Positions 16,526 to 25,805 of a stretch of DNA of 64,000 nt are shown here, in pieces. How positions within the stretch are numbered: the stretch's first letter is position 1; the number at the start of each line of letters is the position of its first letter. The DNA is from Umezawaea sp049997955 (GTDB lineage: Bacteria; Actinomycetota; Actinomycetes; Mycobacteriales; Pseudonocardiaceae), in the NCBI GenBank assembly GCA_049997955.1, contig JAEBDY010000006.1, positions 248,001 to 312,000 of the forward strand, in the 5' to 3' direction. The notes under the pieces are model-generated. The model did no database searches. It worked only from the letters and a program-made list of their open reading frames with translations, and was not told the origin of the DNA. The position numbers were made by a program, and so were the translations under genes.

Positions 16526-18172
16526 ATGACGGAGACGACCGACCTCGCGGACGAGCTGTTCGAGCTGGTGATGGCCGCCGACCCGCTGAACGCCACGATG
16601 TACGGCCTCGCCGGGCACGACCACCGCCTCCCCGACCACACCGAGGTGGGCGTGGCGGTGCTGCGGACCTCCGCGGCGGACATAGCCGCCCGCGCGCGGG
16701 CGCTCCCGGACGAGGACCCGGTGACCCGCGCCGTCATCGTGCAGCAGGCCGAGTCGTTGGTGGACCTGCTCGACACGAGGTCCGTCGAGTACACGATCAC
16801 CGGGTCGTTCTTCGCACCCGCCGGCGAGCTGCTGACGGTCCTGACGATGATCACCTTGACGACGCCCGAACAGCGGCGCGACTACCTGCTGCGGCTCGCC
16901 GCCATCCCCGACTTCCTCGCCGTGCTGGCGGAACGGCACCGCGGCGGTCTCGTCGCCGGACGGCTGCCGGTCGCCCACCTGGTGCGCGACGCGATCGCGT
17001 TCGTCGACCGCTACCTGGCCACCTCGCCGCAGTCCGACCCGCTGGCCGGACAGGACGGCACGCCCGAGTTCACCGCCGAACGCGACCGGCTGCTCGCCGA
17101 GGTCGTGCGGCCCGCGTACGCCGAGTACCGGGACGTGCTGGAGCGCGAGGTGCTGCCCGCTGGCCGCCCGGAGGACCGCCCTGGGCTCTGCTGGCTGCCC
17201 GACGGCGCCGGCCTGTACGCGGCGCTCGCACGGGTGCACACGACGACGTCGCGGACGCCGGAAGACCTGCACCAGACCGGACTCGCGCTGATGGCGGACC
17301 TCGCGGAGGAGTACGCCGTGCTCGGGCGGCGGGTGTTCGGCACCGACGACCTCGCCGCCGTCTTCGACCGGATGCGCACCGACCCGTCGCTGCGCTGGCG
17401 CGACGCCGAGGAGATGCTCGACTCCGCCCGCGGCGCCGTGGAGCGGGCCGAGCGCGTCGCCCCCGAGTGGTTCGGCACGCTGCCCAGCACCGGGTGCGTC
17501 GTGGCGCCGGTGCCCGAGGCGGAGGCGCCGGGCGCGCCCACCGCGTACTACTCGCCCACCGCGATGGACGGCTCGCGGCCCGGCACGTACTACGCGAACA
17601 CCTCGCGCGCCGAGGAGCGCTACCGCTACCAGTCCGAGGCGATCGCGTTCCACGAAGCCGTGCCGGGCCACCACTTCCAGATCACCCTCGCGCAGGAGAT
17701 GACCGACCTGCCGATGCTGCGCAGGCTCGCGAGCGTCACCTCCTACCTGGAGGGCTGGGGGCTGTACTGCGAGCGGCTGGCCGACGAGATGGGCCTGTAC
17801 TCCGACGACGTCGCCCGGCTCGGCATGCTGTCGACGGACTCGATGCGGGCGGGCAGGCTCGTCGTGGACACCGGCCTGCACGCGCTCGGCTGGAGCCGCT
17901 CGCGGGCCATCGACTTCCTGCGCGAGAACACCCCGCTCGCGCTCGTGGAGATCGAGTCGGAGGTGGACCGCTACATCGCCGCGCCCGGCCAGGCGCTGGC
18001 GTACATGGTCGGCAGGCTGGAGATCCAGCGGATCCGCGCGGAGGCCGAGCGGATCGCGGGCGACCGGTTCGACATCCGCGCGTTCCACGACGTGGTGCTG
18101 GGCGGCGGCCCGCTGCCGCTGGCCGTGCTGGACGAGGTCGTGAGCGCGTGGGCGGCGTCCGTTCCGGCCTGA
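16526..18172 (+). CDS. DUF885-family putative metallohydrolase
   Basis: A 548-residue cytoplasmic-looking protein (no signal peptide) of the DUF885 family. The motif FHEAVPGHHFQ (about residues 373-383) is a variant HExxxGHH zinc site, and SYLEGWGLYCERLADEMG supplies the downstream glutamate, as in gluzincin-like peptidases. Members are poorly characterised, and a peptidase or carboxypeptidase activity is inference. Full length for the family. It is probably transcribed on its own. Confidence 0.85.
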   Translation: MTETTDLADELFELVMAADPLNATMYGLAGHDHRLPDHTEVGVAVLRTSAADIAARARALPDEDPVTRAVIVQQAESLVDLLDTRSVEYTITGSFFAPAGELLTVLTMITLTTPEQRRDYLLRLAAIPDFLAVLAERHRGGLVAGRLPVAHLVRDAIAFVDRYLATSPQSDPLAGQDGTPEFTAERDRLLAEVVRPAYAEYRDVLEREVLPAGRPEDRPGLCWLPDGAGLYAALARVHTTTSRTPEDLHQTGLALMADLAEEYAVLGRRVFGTDDLAAVFDRMRTDPSLRWRDAEEMLDSARGAVERAERVAPEWFGTLPSTGCVVAPVPEAEAPGAPTAYYSPTAMDGSRPGTYYANTSRAEERYRYQSEAIAFHEAVPGHHFQITLAQEMTDLPMLRRLASVTSYLEGWGLYCERLADEMGLYSDDVARLGMLSTDSMRAGRLVVDTGLHALGWSRSRAIDFLRENTPLALVEIESEVDRYIAAPGQALAYMVGRLEIQRIRAEAERIAGDRFDIRAFHDVVLGGGPLPLAVLDEVVSAWAASVPA

Positions 18173-18815
18173 GGTTCGCGGGGTATTCGTCCACCCGCTG
18201 CACGAATTCGGCGCGGGAACCGCTCGACAACTCCGAAATGGCGTCCGGGCGGTGGGTTTCGCCTTGCCCGAGCGCGGAGCGGTCGCGGTTCCCCGTTCGA
18301 TAAGAGGTCGCGAACGCTTCGACGTCGCAGTTGTGCTCGGGTGCGTTGTTGGCACCGCCGCCGGTGCGCTTGTTCGGTGGTGTCGGGCTTCCGCCGCCGA
18401 TCCCGATCCGGAAGCCCGGTACCGGCGTTCCGATTTCGCGAATCACCGCGCTTTCCGCCGCGTTCCGCCGCCATTGCGCGTCGAGCACCGCGAACCGGGG
18501 ACCGCCTTCTTGCGGTTATCGCGGCCGGAACACCGGCACTGCCCAGGCCACCGCAGGGGCGACCTCCGACCGAGGGCGCAGCCACGGCTTGCTACACGCC
18601 GTGACTTCGTAGTCACTATGGGAAACGGCAAAAAATAGCCATTCCAAGCGACCTAGATCACTACGGGCCGTAACCCGATTTATGCGGAGATAGTCCGTTC
18701 GAGTGAGCAGCCCGATTCACCCGAAGAGGGGGGACATACACGCGCCACTAGAAGACATGGGACGATTTCCGAGTGGGTTTGCACTGGCCAGAAGGTTGTC
18801 TATGCTTATGAAGAG
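18173..18815. other. 643-bp gap without a convincing gene
   Basis: Between the DUF885 gene and the tRNA the DNA is less GC-rich, especially after 18600 (many A/T runs near 18625-18760). Short open frames on both strands have arginine-rich, unrelated translations without ribosome-binding sites. I see no gene, repeat or clear terminator. It may hold the 3' end of the minus-strand tRNA transcript. Confidence 0.5.
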
Positions 18816-18893
18816 TGGTGCCCCCGACGGGAGTCGAACCCGTACCCTTGACCCTTTTAAGGGGCCTGCCTCTGCCGGTTGGGCTACGGGGGC
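18816..18893 (-). tRNA. Atypical class-I tRNA with anticodon UAA (reads UUA), CCA encoded
   Basis: A complete cloverleaf on the minus strand. The acceptor GCCCCCG/CGGGGGC is perfect, with discriminator A and encoded CCA (18816-18818). The D-arm has the usual GG; the anticodon stem GGCCC/GGGTC carries the loop CTTAAAA (anticodon at 18857-18859); the variable region is only about 6 nt; the T-arm is ACGGG-TTCGACT-CCCGT. A UAA anticodon specifies leucine (UUA), but bacterial tRNA-Leu normally has a long variable arm, so this is not a standard bldA-type tRNA. By contrast tRNA-Gln in this window lacks encoded CCA. It lies about 90 bp downstream of, and on the same strand as, the SagB-type gene, which carries a TTA codon. 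Confidence 0.85.
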
Positions 18894-18981
18894 AGCGGGC
18901 AGCTTAAAGGTCGTCCGCGGGTTCGAGTAACGAGATCCACTCCAAGACACCCGCACGGCTCAACGCGTTCCGCTATTGCGG

Positions 18982-20052
18982 TCATCGACGTAACGGGCCG
19001 ACGACCGTCATCCCCAATACCGCTTCGTGATAGGCGTCACAACCAAGTGCCTGTTCCACCAGTTCGTCGCGCAGCGCCGCCGTGAAGCCGACGCCGAGGC
19101 CCATCGCCGTCGCGACCAGGTAGGCGGTCTGCGAGAGGTGGCCGACGTCCATCTGCACGACCCGGTAGGCGCGCGAGGTGTCGTAGCGCCAGCGGGTCCG
19201 TTCGAGCACGGCGGTGTAGGTCAGCACGAGCGGCGCGGTGCCGACCCACTCCTGGTCGCCCGCGGCCTCGACGATCCGCTCCGGCGTCCACGCGGGCCCG
19301 ACGGGTTCGAGCGCGTGGCGCAGGCCGTCGTAGTGGTACCAGCCGGGGTCGAGGCCCTCGACGTCGCTCGCGTGCGCGTACAGCTCGACGGGGTGGCGTC
19401 CGCCGCCGGACGGGCTGGTCTTGAACACGGTGCCGGTCCGGCCGATGCGCGACCGCGTCGGCGACGGGCCACCGAGGACGGCCAGCAGTTCGCCCACCTG
19501 TTCCAGGCTCACGCCGTCGGAGCCGAACTCGCGGGTGGTCCGGCGGGTCAGCAGGACGTCGAGCACGGACGTCGCGCCCCACGCGGGCTGAGCGGGCAGT
19601 TCCGGCAGCGCGACGGCGTCGCCCCCGAGGGTGCGGAACGGGGCGGGCGGCGGCTCCTCGCCGAGCTTCAGCTCCAGCGCGGCGTCGTGCTCGTCAGCGG
19701 CCTGGTACTCGGCGTCGCCCAGCGTGCGGCTGGCGAAGTGGAAGTGCCGCGCCGACGCGCCCCAGCTGGACCACGCCAGCAGCAGGTCGCGCTCGGCCTC
19801 GTGCCCTGGTGAGCCCTCGACGATCAGCACGCCCGCTTCCACGAGCTCGTCGAGCACGCGGCGCAGGACGGCCCGGTCGTCCTCGCTCAGCGGCGCGAGC
19901 AGGTCGTCGACCTCGGTGAAGGTGCTGAACTTGCGGCACAGCAGCTCGGCCGTCTCGCTGATCGCGAACTGGCGGTGGTGCAGGTAGTCGTCCCAAACGA
20001 CGGCGCCGTTCTCGTAGAACAGCGTCGCGTGCTCAGCGACCTTTACCCGCAC
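18982..20052 (-). CDS. SagB-type flavin dehydrogenase with N-terminal recognition-like domain
   Basis: A 356-residue protein. Residues about 160-350 are a nitroreductase-fold SagB/ThcOx-type FMN dehydrogenase: TSVLDVLLTRRTTREF, KTSPSGGGRHPVELY, DPGWYHYD and QMDVGHLSQTAYLVATAMGL. Residues 1-80 resemble a small winged-helix module (FYENGAVVWDDYLHHRQFAI, then VLRRVLDELVEAGVLIVEG), as in RiPP recognition elements; that is inference. In RiPP pathways such enzymes oxidise azolines or peptide backbones, yet no YcaO partner is adjacent. GTG 20052 overlaps the ATP-grasp gene by 20 bp, so the two are coupled. Residue 354, third from the end, is encoded by TTA (18991-18993), a very rare codon here. Confidence 0.85.
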   Translation of the reverse strand: MRVKVAEHATLFYENGAVVWDDYLHHRQFAISETAELLCRKFSTFTEVDDLLAPLSEDDRAVLRRVLDELVEAGVLIVEGSPGHEAERDLLLAWSSWGASARHFHFASRTLGDAEYQAADEHDAALELKLGEEPPPAPFRTLGGDAVALPELPAQPAWGATSVLDVLLTRRTTREFGSDGVSLEQVGELLAVLGGPSPTRSRIGRTGTVFKTSPSGGGRHPVELYAHASDVEGLDPGWYHYDGLRHALEPVGPAWTPERIVEAAGDQEWVGTAPLVLTYTAVLERTRWRYDTSRAYRVVQMDVGHLSQTAYLVATAMGLGVGFTAALRDELVEQALGCDAYHEAVLGMTVVGPLRR

Positions 20053-21172
20053 CCAACAGCTCCTTGAAGCGCTTCGCGACCCAGTCGTGGACCGCGTCCG
20101 ACACCAGTGTGTCCTCAGCGCGGTGTTCGAACCACCGCCAGTCGCAGTTGACGTTGACCTCCAGGAAGACGTGGTCCTTCGCCGTCACCAGGAGGTCGAA
20201 CGCGGCCACCTCGATCCGCCAGTAGCGGGCTAAGGCGAGGAGCTTGGCGGCCACCGCGTCGGGCACCGTCGTAGGAGTCACCCGAACGGCGTCCGGGTCG
20301 ACCCAGAGCTGCGCCGGGTCGTGCTTGTCGACCTGGTAGGCGATGCACCGCCCGCCGACGACGAACACCCGCAGCTCGGTCTCGGACGCCAGGTACTGCT
20401 GCACGATCACCGGCCCCGACTCGGGGGCGTCGCTGGAGCGGCTGGTCTCCAGCGGGCGCGGGAACAGGCCGTGCTGCACGCCGGGGCGCGGCTCCAGCAG
20501 GTGCCGCCCGGAGGTCTTCACGATGCAGTGCGCGCCACCGGGCCGGGTGCGGCCGGGGCGGGTCGTCACGGCCGTGCGCGGGATCGTCAGGCCGAACGAC
20601 GCCGCGTCGGACAGCTGCGTGAGCCGGTCGAGGTGGGCCGTGGAACGGGCCGGGTTGACGTGCGCCCAGTCACCGCGGGTGGCCAGCCAGTTCGACACCG
20701 CGCCCCACTGGTCCACGGCGTACGCGCCCGCCAGCGTGCCCGGCTCGACCGGGAGGGCGGAGAGTTCGAAGTGCCTGCGCCACACGAGCACGGGCCGCAG
20801 GAGCCACCGGTCCAGCTCGACCAGCGGGGCGTCCGTGTAGATCGTCAGCGGGAGGTCCGTGCAGCGGTCGGCGTCGATGCGGGCCATCCGGATGCCGCGT
20901 TCGGCGAGCGCGATGGAGAGTTCGTTCATCTCCATGTCCGCGCTGCGCGCGAGCACCAGCACGCAGGGGACGGGACTGCCGTCGCCTTCGTCGACCATGC
21001 CCATCCGGTGCACCTGCTCCTGGAAGTCCAGGGTCTTCGGTGGCGACCGGAAGAGGTAGTTCTGGCCTTGGAGGAGGAGCGGAGTCGGCTTCACGGGAGT
21101 GGGACTCGGCTCGGGTACGACTCTGACGGCTTCGAGCGGGGGTCTCTCGACCCCCCGCTCGGAAGCGGTCAC
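20033..21172 (-). CDS. ATP-grasp ligase, MvdD/TgmB-like (putative peptide maturase)
   Basis: A 379-residue ATP-grasp enzyme. After a Pro-rich N-terminus (1-68) comes a pre-ATP-grasp domain (CVLVLARSADMEMNELSIAL), then ATP-grasp motifs: Lys219 in CIVKTSGRHL, Glu266 in ETELRVFVVGGR, and the Mg ligands Glu338/Asn340 in FLEVNVNCDW. This is the RimK-like layout of graspetide maturases, which join Asp/Glu side chains to Ser, Thr or Lys of a precursor. GTG 21172 is chosen because it lies 2 bp after the stop of the 40-residue peptide gene and AAGGA precedes it. Leu314 is encoded by TTA (20231-20233). Upstream in-frame starts would overlap the peptide gene. Confidence 0.85.
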   Translation of the reverse strand: MTASERGVERPPLEAVRVVPEPSPTPVKPTPLLLQGQNYLFRSPPKTLDFQEQVHRMGMVDEGDGSPVPCVLVLARSADMEMNELSIALAERGIRMARIDADRCTDLPLTIYTDAPLVELDRWLLRPVLVWRRHFELSALPVEPGTLAGAYAVDQWGAVSNWLATRGDWAHVNPARSTAHLDRLTQLSDAASFGLTIPRTAVTTRPGRTRPGGAHCIVKTSGRHLLEPRPGVQHGLFPRPLETSRSSDAPESGPVIVQQYLASETELRVFVVGGRCIAYQVDKHDPAQLWVDPDAVRVTPTTVPDAVAAKLLALARYWRIEVAAFDLLVTAKDHVFLEVNVNCDWRWFEHRAEDTLVSDAVHDWVAKRFKELLGAGKGR

Positions 21173-21174
21173 GC

Positions 21175-21297
21175 TCAGTCGTCCTTCTTGCTTCGGAAGC
21201 ACTTCCCGGCTGTGACGTACTCGGCGGCGTACTCCGCCAACGCGCGGTCCTCGATCTCACCGCGGCGAAGCTGTGCGGCCAGCTCCTCAAGGGACAT
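21175..21297 (-). CDS. 40-residue peptide, candidate RiPP precursor
   Basis: A small gene with ATG 21297 preceded by GAGGTG at about six bases. The peptide starts MSLEELAAQLRRGEIEDRAL, a charged helical leader-like stretch, and ends in a short Lys/Asp-rich tail with one Cys (Cys33), Ser36 and a terminal Asp-Asp. The stop is 2 bp before the ATP-grasp start, so the two are translationally coupled. Size, helical N-terminus, small reactive C-terminus and position in front of a peptide-modifying ATP-grasp fit a precursor of the graspetide type, with Asp/Glu donors and Ser/Lys acceptors. I do not recognise the family, and a small accessory protein is the alternative. Confidence 0.65.
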   Translation of the reverse strand: MSLEELAAQLRRGEIEDRALAEYAAEYVTAGKCFRSKKDD

Positions 21298-21439
21298 CGC
21301 GGTCACCTCTTTCCCCAACGCGTACATCACGCTTTCAGGTGATGCACAAGCAGTAGTCTCGGGTTCACGTTACGCAATGTCAAGATGAGCACACCGAGAT
21401 TGCTCTATCTGGGGGCTCAAGTTACGGCACTGAGCCAGA

Positions 21440-21452
21440 CGGGTGTCACCCG
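21440..21452. promoter_or_regulatory. Short palindrome upstream of the peptide/ATP-grasp/SagB operon
   Basis: CGGGTGTCACCCG is a 13-bp perfect palindrome in the 198-bp gap between the peptide gene (start 21297) and the end of the ndh gene (21496). It could be an operator or a remnant ndh terminator. The rest of the gap is relatively AT-rich for this genome and should hold the operon promoter, which I could not place. Confidence 0.25.
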
Positions 21453-21495
21453 ACTGCAACCGAACGGCGCAGTGCGAGCAACACCCGTGACGGAC

Positions 21496-22821
21496 TCAGC
21501 TCCTGGACGCGCGGTCGAACTCGGCCTTCGGGTCGTTGATCTGACCCAGCGCGACGACCTCGCGGCCGTTGACGAACGCCAGCACCCAGTCCATGAGGAC
21601 CCGGAACTTGCGGTTGAAGGTGGGCATCTTCGCGACGTGGTAGCCGCGGTGCGCCAGCCAGGCCAGCAGGCCCTTCATCTTGATGCCGTAGACGTCCGCG
21701 ACACCCTTGTACAGGCCGAGACCGGCGACCGAGCCGATGTACTTGTGGAAGTAGTCCTTCTGCGGCTTGCCGCGCAGGCTCGCCACGATGTTGGCGACGA
21801 GCACCTTGCTCTGCCGCACCGCGTGCTGCGCCGACGGGCTGCAGGTCGCCATCGGGTCTTCCTCGGTGCGCGACAGGTCGGGCACGGCCGAGCAGTCACC
21901 CGCCGACCAGACACCGGCCAGGCCCTCGACCTGGAGCTTCGCCGTGCAGCGCACGCGACCGCGCTCGTCGAGCGGCAGGTCGGTGTTGCGCAGGACCGGG
22001 TTCGCCTTGACGCCCGCGGTCCAGATGATCGTGTCGCTGTCGAACTCGGTGCCGTCGTCCAGGACGACGTGGCCGTTCTCCATGGTCTTCACGCGGGTGT
22101 CCAGGAAGACCTTCATGCCGCGCTTCTCGAGCTGCTGGACGGTGTAGACGCCCATCTTCTCGCTCACCTCGGGCATGACCCGCTTGGTGGCCTCGACCAG
22201 CACCCAGTTCATGTCCTCGGACTTGAGCTCGGCGTAGTAGCGCAGCGCGTAGCGGGCCATGTCCTCCAGCTCCGCCAGCGTCTCGATGCCCGCGAAACCG
22301 CCGCCGATGACGACGAAGCTCAGCAGCCTGCGCCGCAGCTCCGGGTCGCGGGTGCTCGCGGCCTGGTCCAGGCGCGACAGCACGTGGTTGCGGATGTAGA
22401 TGGCCTCGCCGATGGTCTTCACGCCGATGCCCTGCTCGGCCAGACCGGGGATCGGCAGCGTGCGGGCGACCGAGCCCAGCGCGTTGACGAGCACGTCGTA
22501 CTGGAGCTGCTCGACGTGGCCGTCGGCGCTCTCCAGCGTGATCGACTTGCTCGCGTGCTCGATCTTCGTCACGCGGCCCGTCACGACGTGGCAGCGGTTG
22601 AGGACCTTGCGCAGCGGGACGACCACGTGGCGCGGCTCGATGGAGCCGGCGGCCGCCTCGGGGAGGAAGGGCTGGTAGGTCATGTGAGGCTGCGGGTCGA
22701 CAACGGTCACCGACGCCTCACCGGAACGCAGTTTCTTCTGCAACCCCAGTGCGGTGTACATGCCGACGTACCCACCGCCGACGATGACGATCCTCGTGGG
22801 TTGCGACTTCACAGCAGCCAT
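21496..22821 (-). CDS. ndh: Type II NADH dehydrogenase (NDH-2)
   Basis: A 441-residue single-subunit flavoprotein passing electrons from NADH to quinone without pumping protons. The N-terminal FAD site is VIVGGGYVGMYTALGL, the NAD(P)H site is SFVVIGGGFAGIETLAELED, and the second FAD motif is GVWSAGDCSAVPD. The C-terminus contains the amphipathic membrane-binding region (KGLLAWLAHRGYHVAKMP). The ATG at 22821 leaves two residues or so before the first beta strand region; a GTG six bases upstream is possible. No clear ribosome-binding site. Length fits the family. Confidence 0.93.
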   Translation of the reverse strand: MAAVKSQPTRIVIVGGGYVGMYTALGLQKKLRSGEASVTVVDPQPHMTYQPFLPEAAAGSIEPRHVVVPLRKVLNRCHVVTGRVTKIEHASKSITLESADGHVEQLQYDVLVNALGSVARTLPIPGLAEQGIGVKTIGEAIYIRNHVLSRLDQAASTRDPELRRRLLSFVVIGGGFAGIETLAELEDMARYALRYYAELKSEDMNWVLVEATKRVMPEVSEKMGVYTVQQLEKRGMKVFLDTRVKTMENGHVVLDDGTEFDSDTIIWTAGVKANPVLRNTDLPLDERGRVRCTAKLQVEGLAGVWSAGDCSAVPDLSRTEEDPMATCSPSAQHAVRQSKVLVANIVASLRGKPQKDYFHKYIGSVAGLGLYKGVADVYGIKMKGLLAWLAHRGYHVAKMPTFNRKFRVLMDWVLAFVNGREVVALGQINDPKAEFDRASRS

Positions 22822-23002
22822 ACGCACATGGTCGCACCGGAACCCCTTGGTCCGCGCGTCCGGAGGGCCTGTTGTGACCACGGTCGCCGGGTGATCGCCA
22901 ACACTCCGCCCACTGACCTGCGACAAGGGGTGAAGATCGGCATAACCGCTGAGAGGATCGATCCAGTAGCTCAGCTTGGCCTGAGCGGTTCCGGGTCGAT
23001 CC

Positions 23003-23515
23003 TCAGGTTCGCGGGCGCATCAGGACGACCGCCGCGACGGCCAGTCCGACGGCCGCGAGGAGGCCCGCCACCTCCACGACGGGCTCGGTGCCGCCGCTCG
23101 GGAGGAGACCTGCGACACCCGCGAGGGTGAAGACCAGGACCTGGGTGGCCAGGAACCTCCGCGCCGGGGCCCGGAGGGCGCGCAGGTGCAGCCGGGACCT
23201 CGGCGGGACCAGTGCGGCGATGGCGCAGGCGACGTGGACCAGGTGGAGCAGGACGACCATGAGGAGCACCGTCGGGCGGAACGGGCCGCCGTCCGTGAAG
23301 ACGACGGCGATCGCGGCGAACCCGATCACGAGCGCCGGAGCGGCCGAGGCGGGGACCGCGACGGCGGCCAGGGAGACCACGGCGAAGAAGCCGAGAGAAA
23401 CGCCCTGGACGCCGTTGGCGGCCAGCAGGAGGGCGATGGCGGTGCAGGTGAGGGCGGTCAGGACGCGCAGCGTCCAGGCGGGGAGGCCCGCGGTGAGGTG
23501 GACGGGGGCGGTCAT
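23003..23515 (-). CDS. Membrane protein of the MoxR/DUF58 operon, unknown function
   Basis: A 170-residue protein consisting mainly of four or five hydrophobic segments (VLTALTCTAIALLLAANG, FFAVVSLAAVAVPASAAPAL, VLLMVVLLHLVHVACAIAAL, VLVFTLAGVAGLL, VAGLLAAVGLAVAAVVLM). No conserved motif is recognised. The ATG overlaps the stop of the DUF58 gene by ATGA, so it is the last cistron of the six-gene unit starting at 27636. It probably belongs to the membrane assembly served by the MoxR ATPase. Confidence 0.75.
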   Translation of the reverse strand: MTAPVHLTAGLPAWTLRVLTALTCTAIALLLAANGVQGVSLGFFAVVSLAAVAVPASAAPALVIGFAAIAVVFTDGGPFRPTVLLMVVLLHLVHVACAIAALVPPRSRLHLRALRAPARRFLATQVLVFTLAGVAGLLPSGGTEPVVEVAGLLAAVGLAVAAVVLMRPRT

Positions 23516-24830
23516 CGGACCACCGGCCTGCCGGGGCGGTTGGCGTGGCGGAGGGTGGCGGTGACGGCGTGGCCGCGGTCGTCCCAGGGGACGACCGCGA
23601 TCCCGTGCTGCTTCATCGCGGCGAGCCTGGTGGCCTGCTCCAGCACGATGATCCGCAGCGCGCCCGAGCCCCACGGCGCCTCCGGGTCCGGGCGGAGGTC
23701 GGCCGGGAGGACGTCCACCGCCAGCACGAGGCTGCCGCGGCGGGCGGCCTGGACGGCGACCTCCACGACGTGGTCGTCGAGGAACGTGGACAGGACGACG
23801 ACCAGCGCGCCGTGGGGAACGCGGTGCAGGACCGGGCGGGGCGCCCAGCCCGCGGACCGGGCGCAGACGACGAGCTGGTTGCGCAGGCGCAGCAGCTGCC
23901 GCCTGCCGACGCCGGGGCGGACGCTGAGCCGCGGGCGGCCGAGGTCGGCCAGGCCGACGCGGTCGCCCTGCCGGAGGTAACCGGCGGCCAGCGACGCCGC
24001 CGCGCGGACGGCGGTGTCGAGGCTGCCGCCCGGCCTCGACGTGTGACCGGGGTGGCCGGTGGACCAGTCCGCCACCGCCCGCCCCAGGTCCAGGCGGGTG
24101 TCGAGGGCCAGCACCACGTCGGCGTCGGCCTCGGCGTGGTGCTCGCGGACGTGCAGCGCGGGGCTGCGGAGTGAGACGCGCCAGTCGATGCGGCGCAGGC
24201 GGTCGCCCGGCTGGAAGGCGCGGATGTCCCGCAGCTCGGTGGAGTCCCCGGGACGCCGGGTGCGGTGGACGCCGACCAGACCCGCGGCGCGGGCGGGCAG
24301 CAGGCCCGCCGGGAGGGCGTCGACCGGGGGCAGGACGACGCGGCCGCGCTCGACGCCGACGACCGGGCCGTGGACCAGCAGCCCGTCGGGGCCCGCGAAC
24401 AGGTGGTCCGCGCGCAGGTCGACGCCGTCGCCCCAGGCTTCGCGGCGGAGCCGCACCACGATCGGGTCGGTGGAGGCGGGCAGCAGGTGCACCGGGCCCA
24501 GCTCGCCCGCGGTGCCCGGCGCGGGCAGGCGGACGGCCAGGAGTTCCGCGCCGACGGCCGGGTCGACGTCGATGCCGGTGGTCGCCGAGCCGGGTTCGGC
24601 CGTGCGCGGCAGCGGCCGCACCGCGACGGTCGGGACACCCCCGACGCGGACGGAGAGGGCGAACAGGGAGGAGATCAGGAACGGGGCGCCGAACAGGACC
24701 AGCTCGACCTCGTGCAGCAGGCCGCCGAGCACCACCAGGCCCACGCCGAGCAGGACCGCGCGGGCGTACGCGTCGGTGGCGCGCCACCCGGTCCCACGGG
24801 TGAACGCGGCCCTGACCCGGTCCGCCCGGC

Positions 24831-24834
<4 letters not shown>
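23512..24834 (-). CDS. DUF58-family protein of a MoxR operon
   Basis: A 440-residue protein with two N-terminal membrane segments (about 20-60) and a DUF58 core with the family signature ELRDIRAFQPGDRLRRIDWR (about residues 200-219). A von Willebrand A-like fold follows (DADVVLALDTRLDLG). DUF58 proteins are encoded with MoxR AAA+ ATPases and are thought to act in assembly or activation of envelope complexes. Start GTG overlaps the MoxR stop (GTGA); its own stop overlaps the next start. A chaperone-client role is inferred from the family. Confidence 0.88.

Positions 24835-25801
<967 letters not shown>

Positions 25802-25805
<4 letters not shown>

Noticed and set aside
18252..18638. Possible gene between DUF885 and the tRNA
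   Set aside because: Arg-rich translation, no ribosome-binding site, no domain, and competing frames on both strands, so the region is better left as non-coding.
18717..18956. 79-residue minus-strand frame over the tRNA
   Set aside because: It translates the tRNA itself; such frames are common annotation artefacts.
21173..21202. Upstream start for the ATP-grasp protein
   Set aside because: It would overlap the peptide gene and add residues with no similarity to the family; GTG 21172 has AAGGA upstream and fits coupling.
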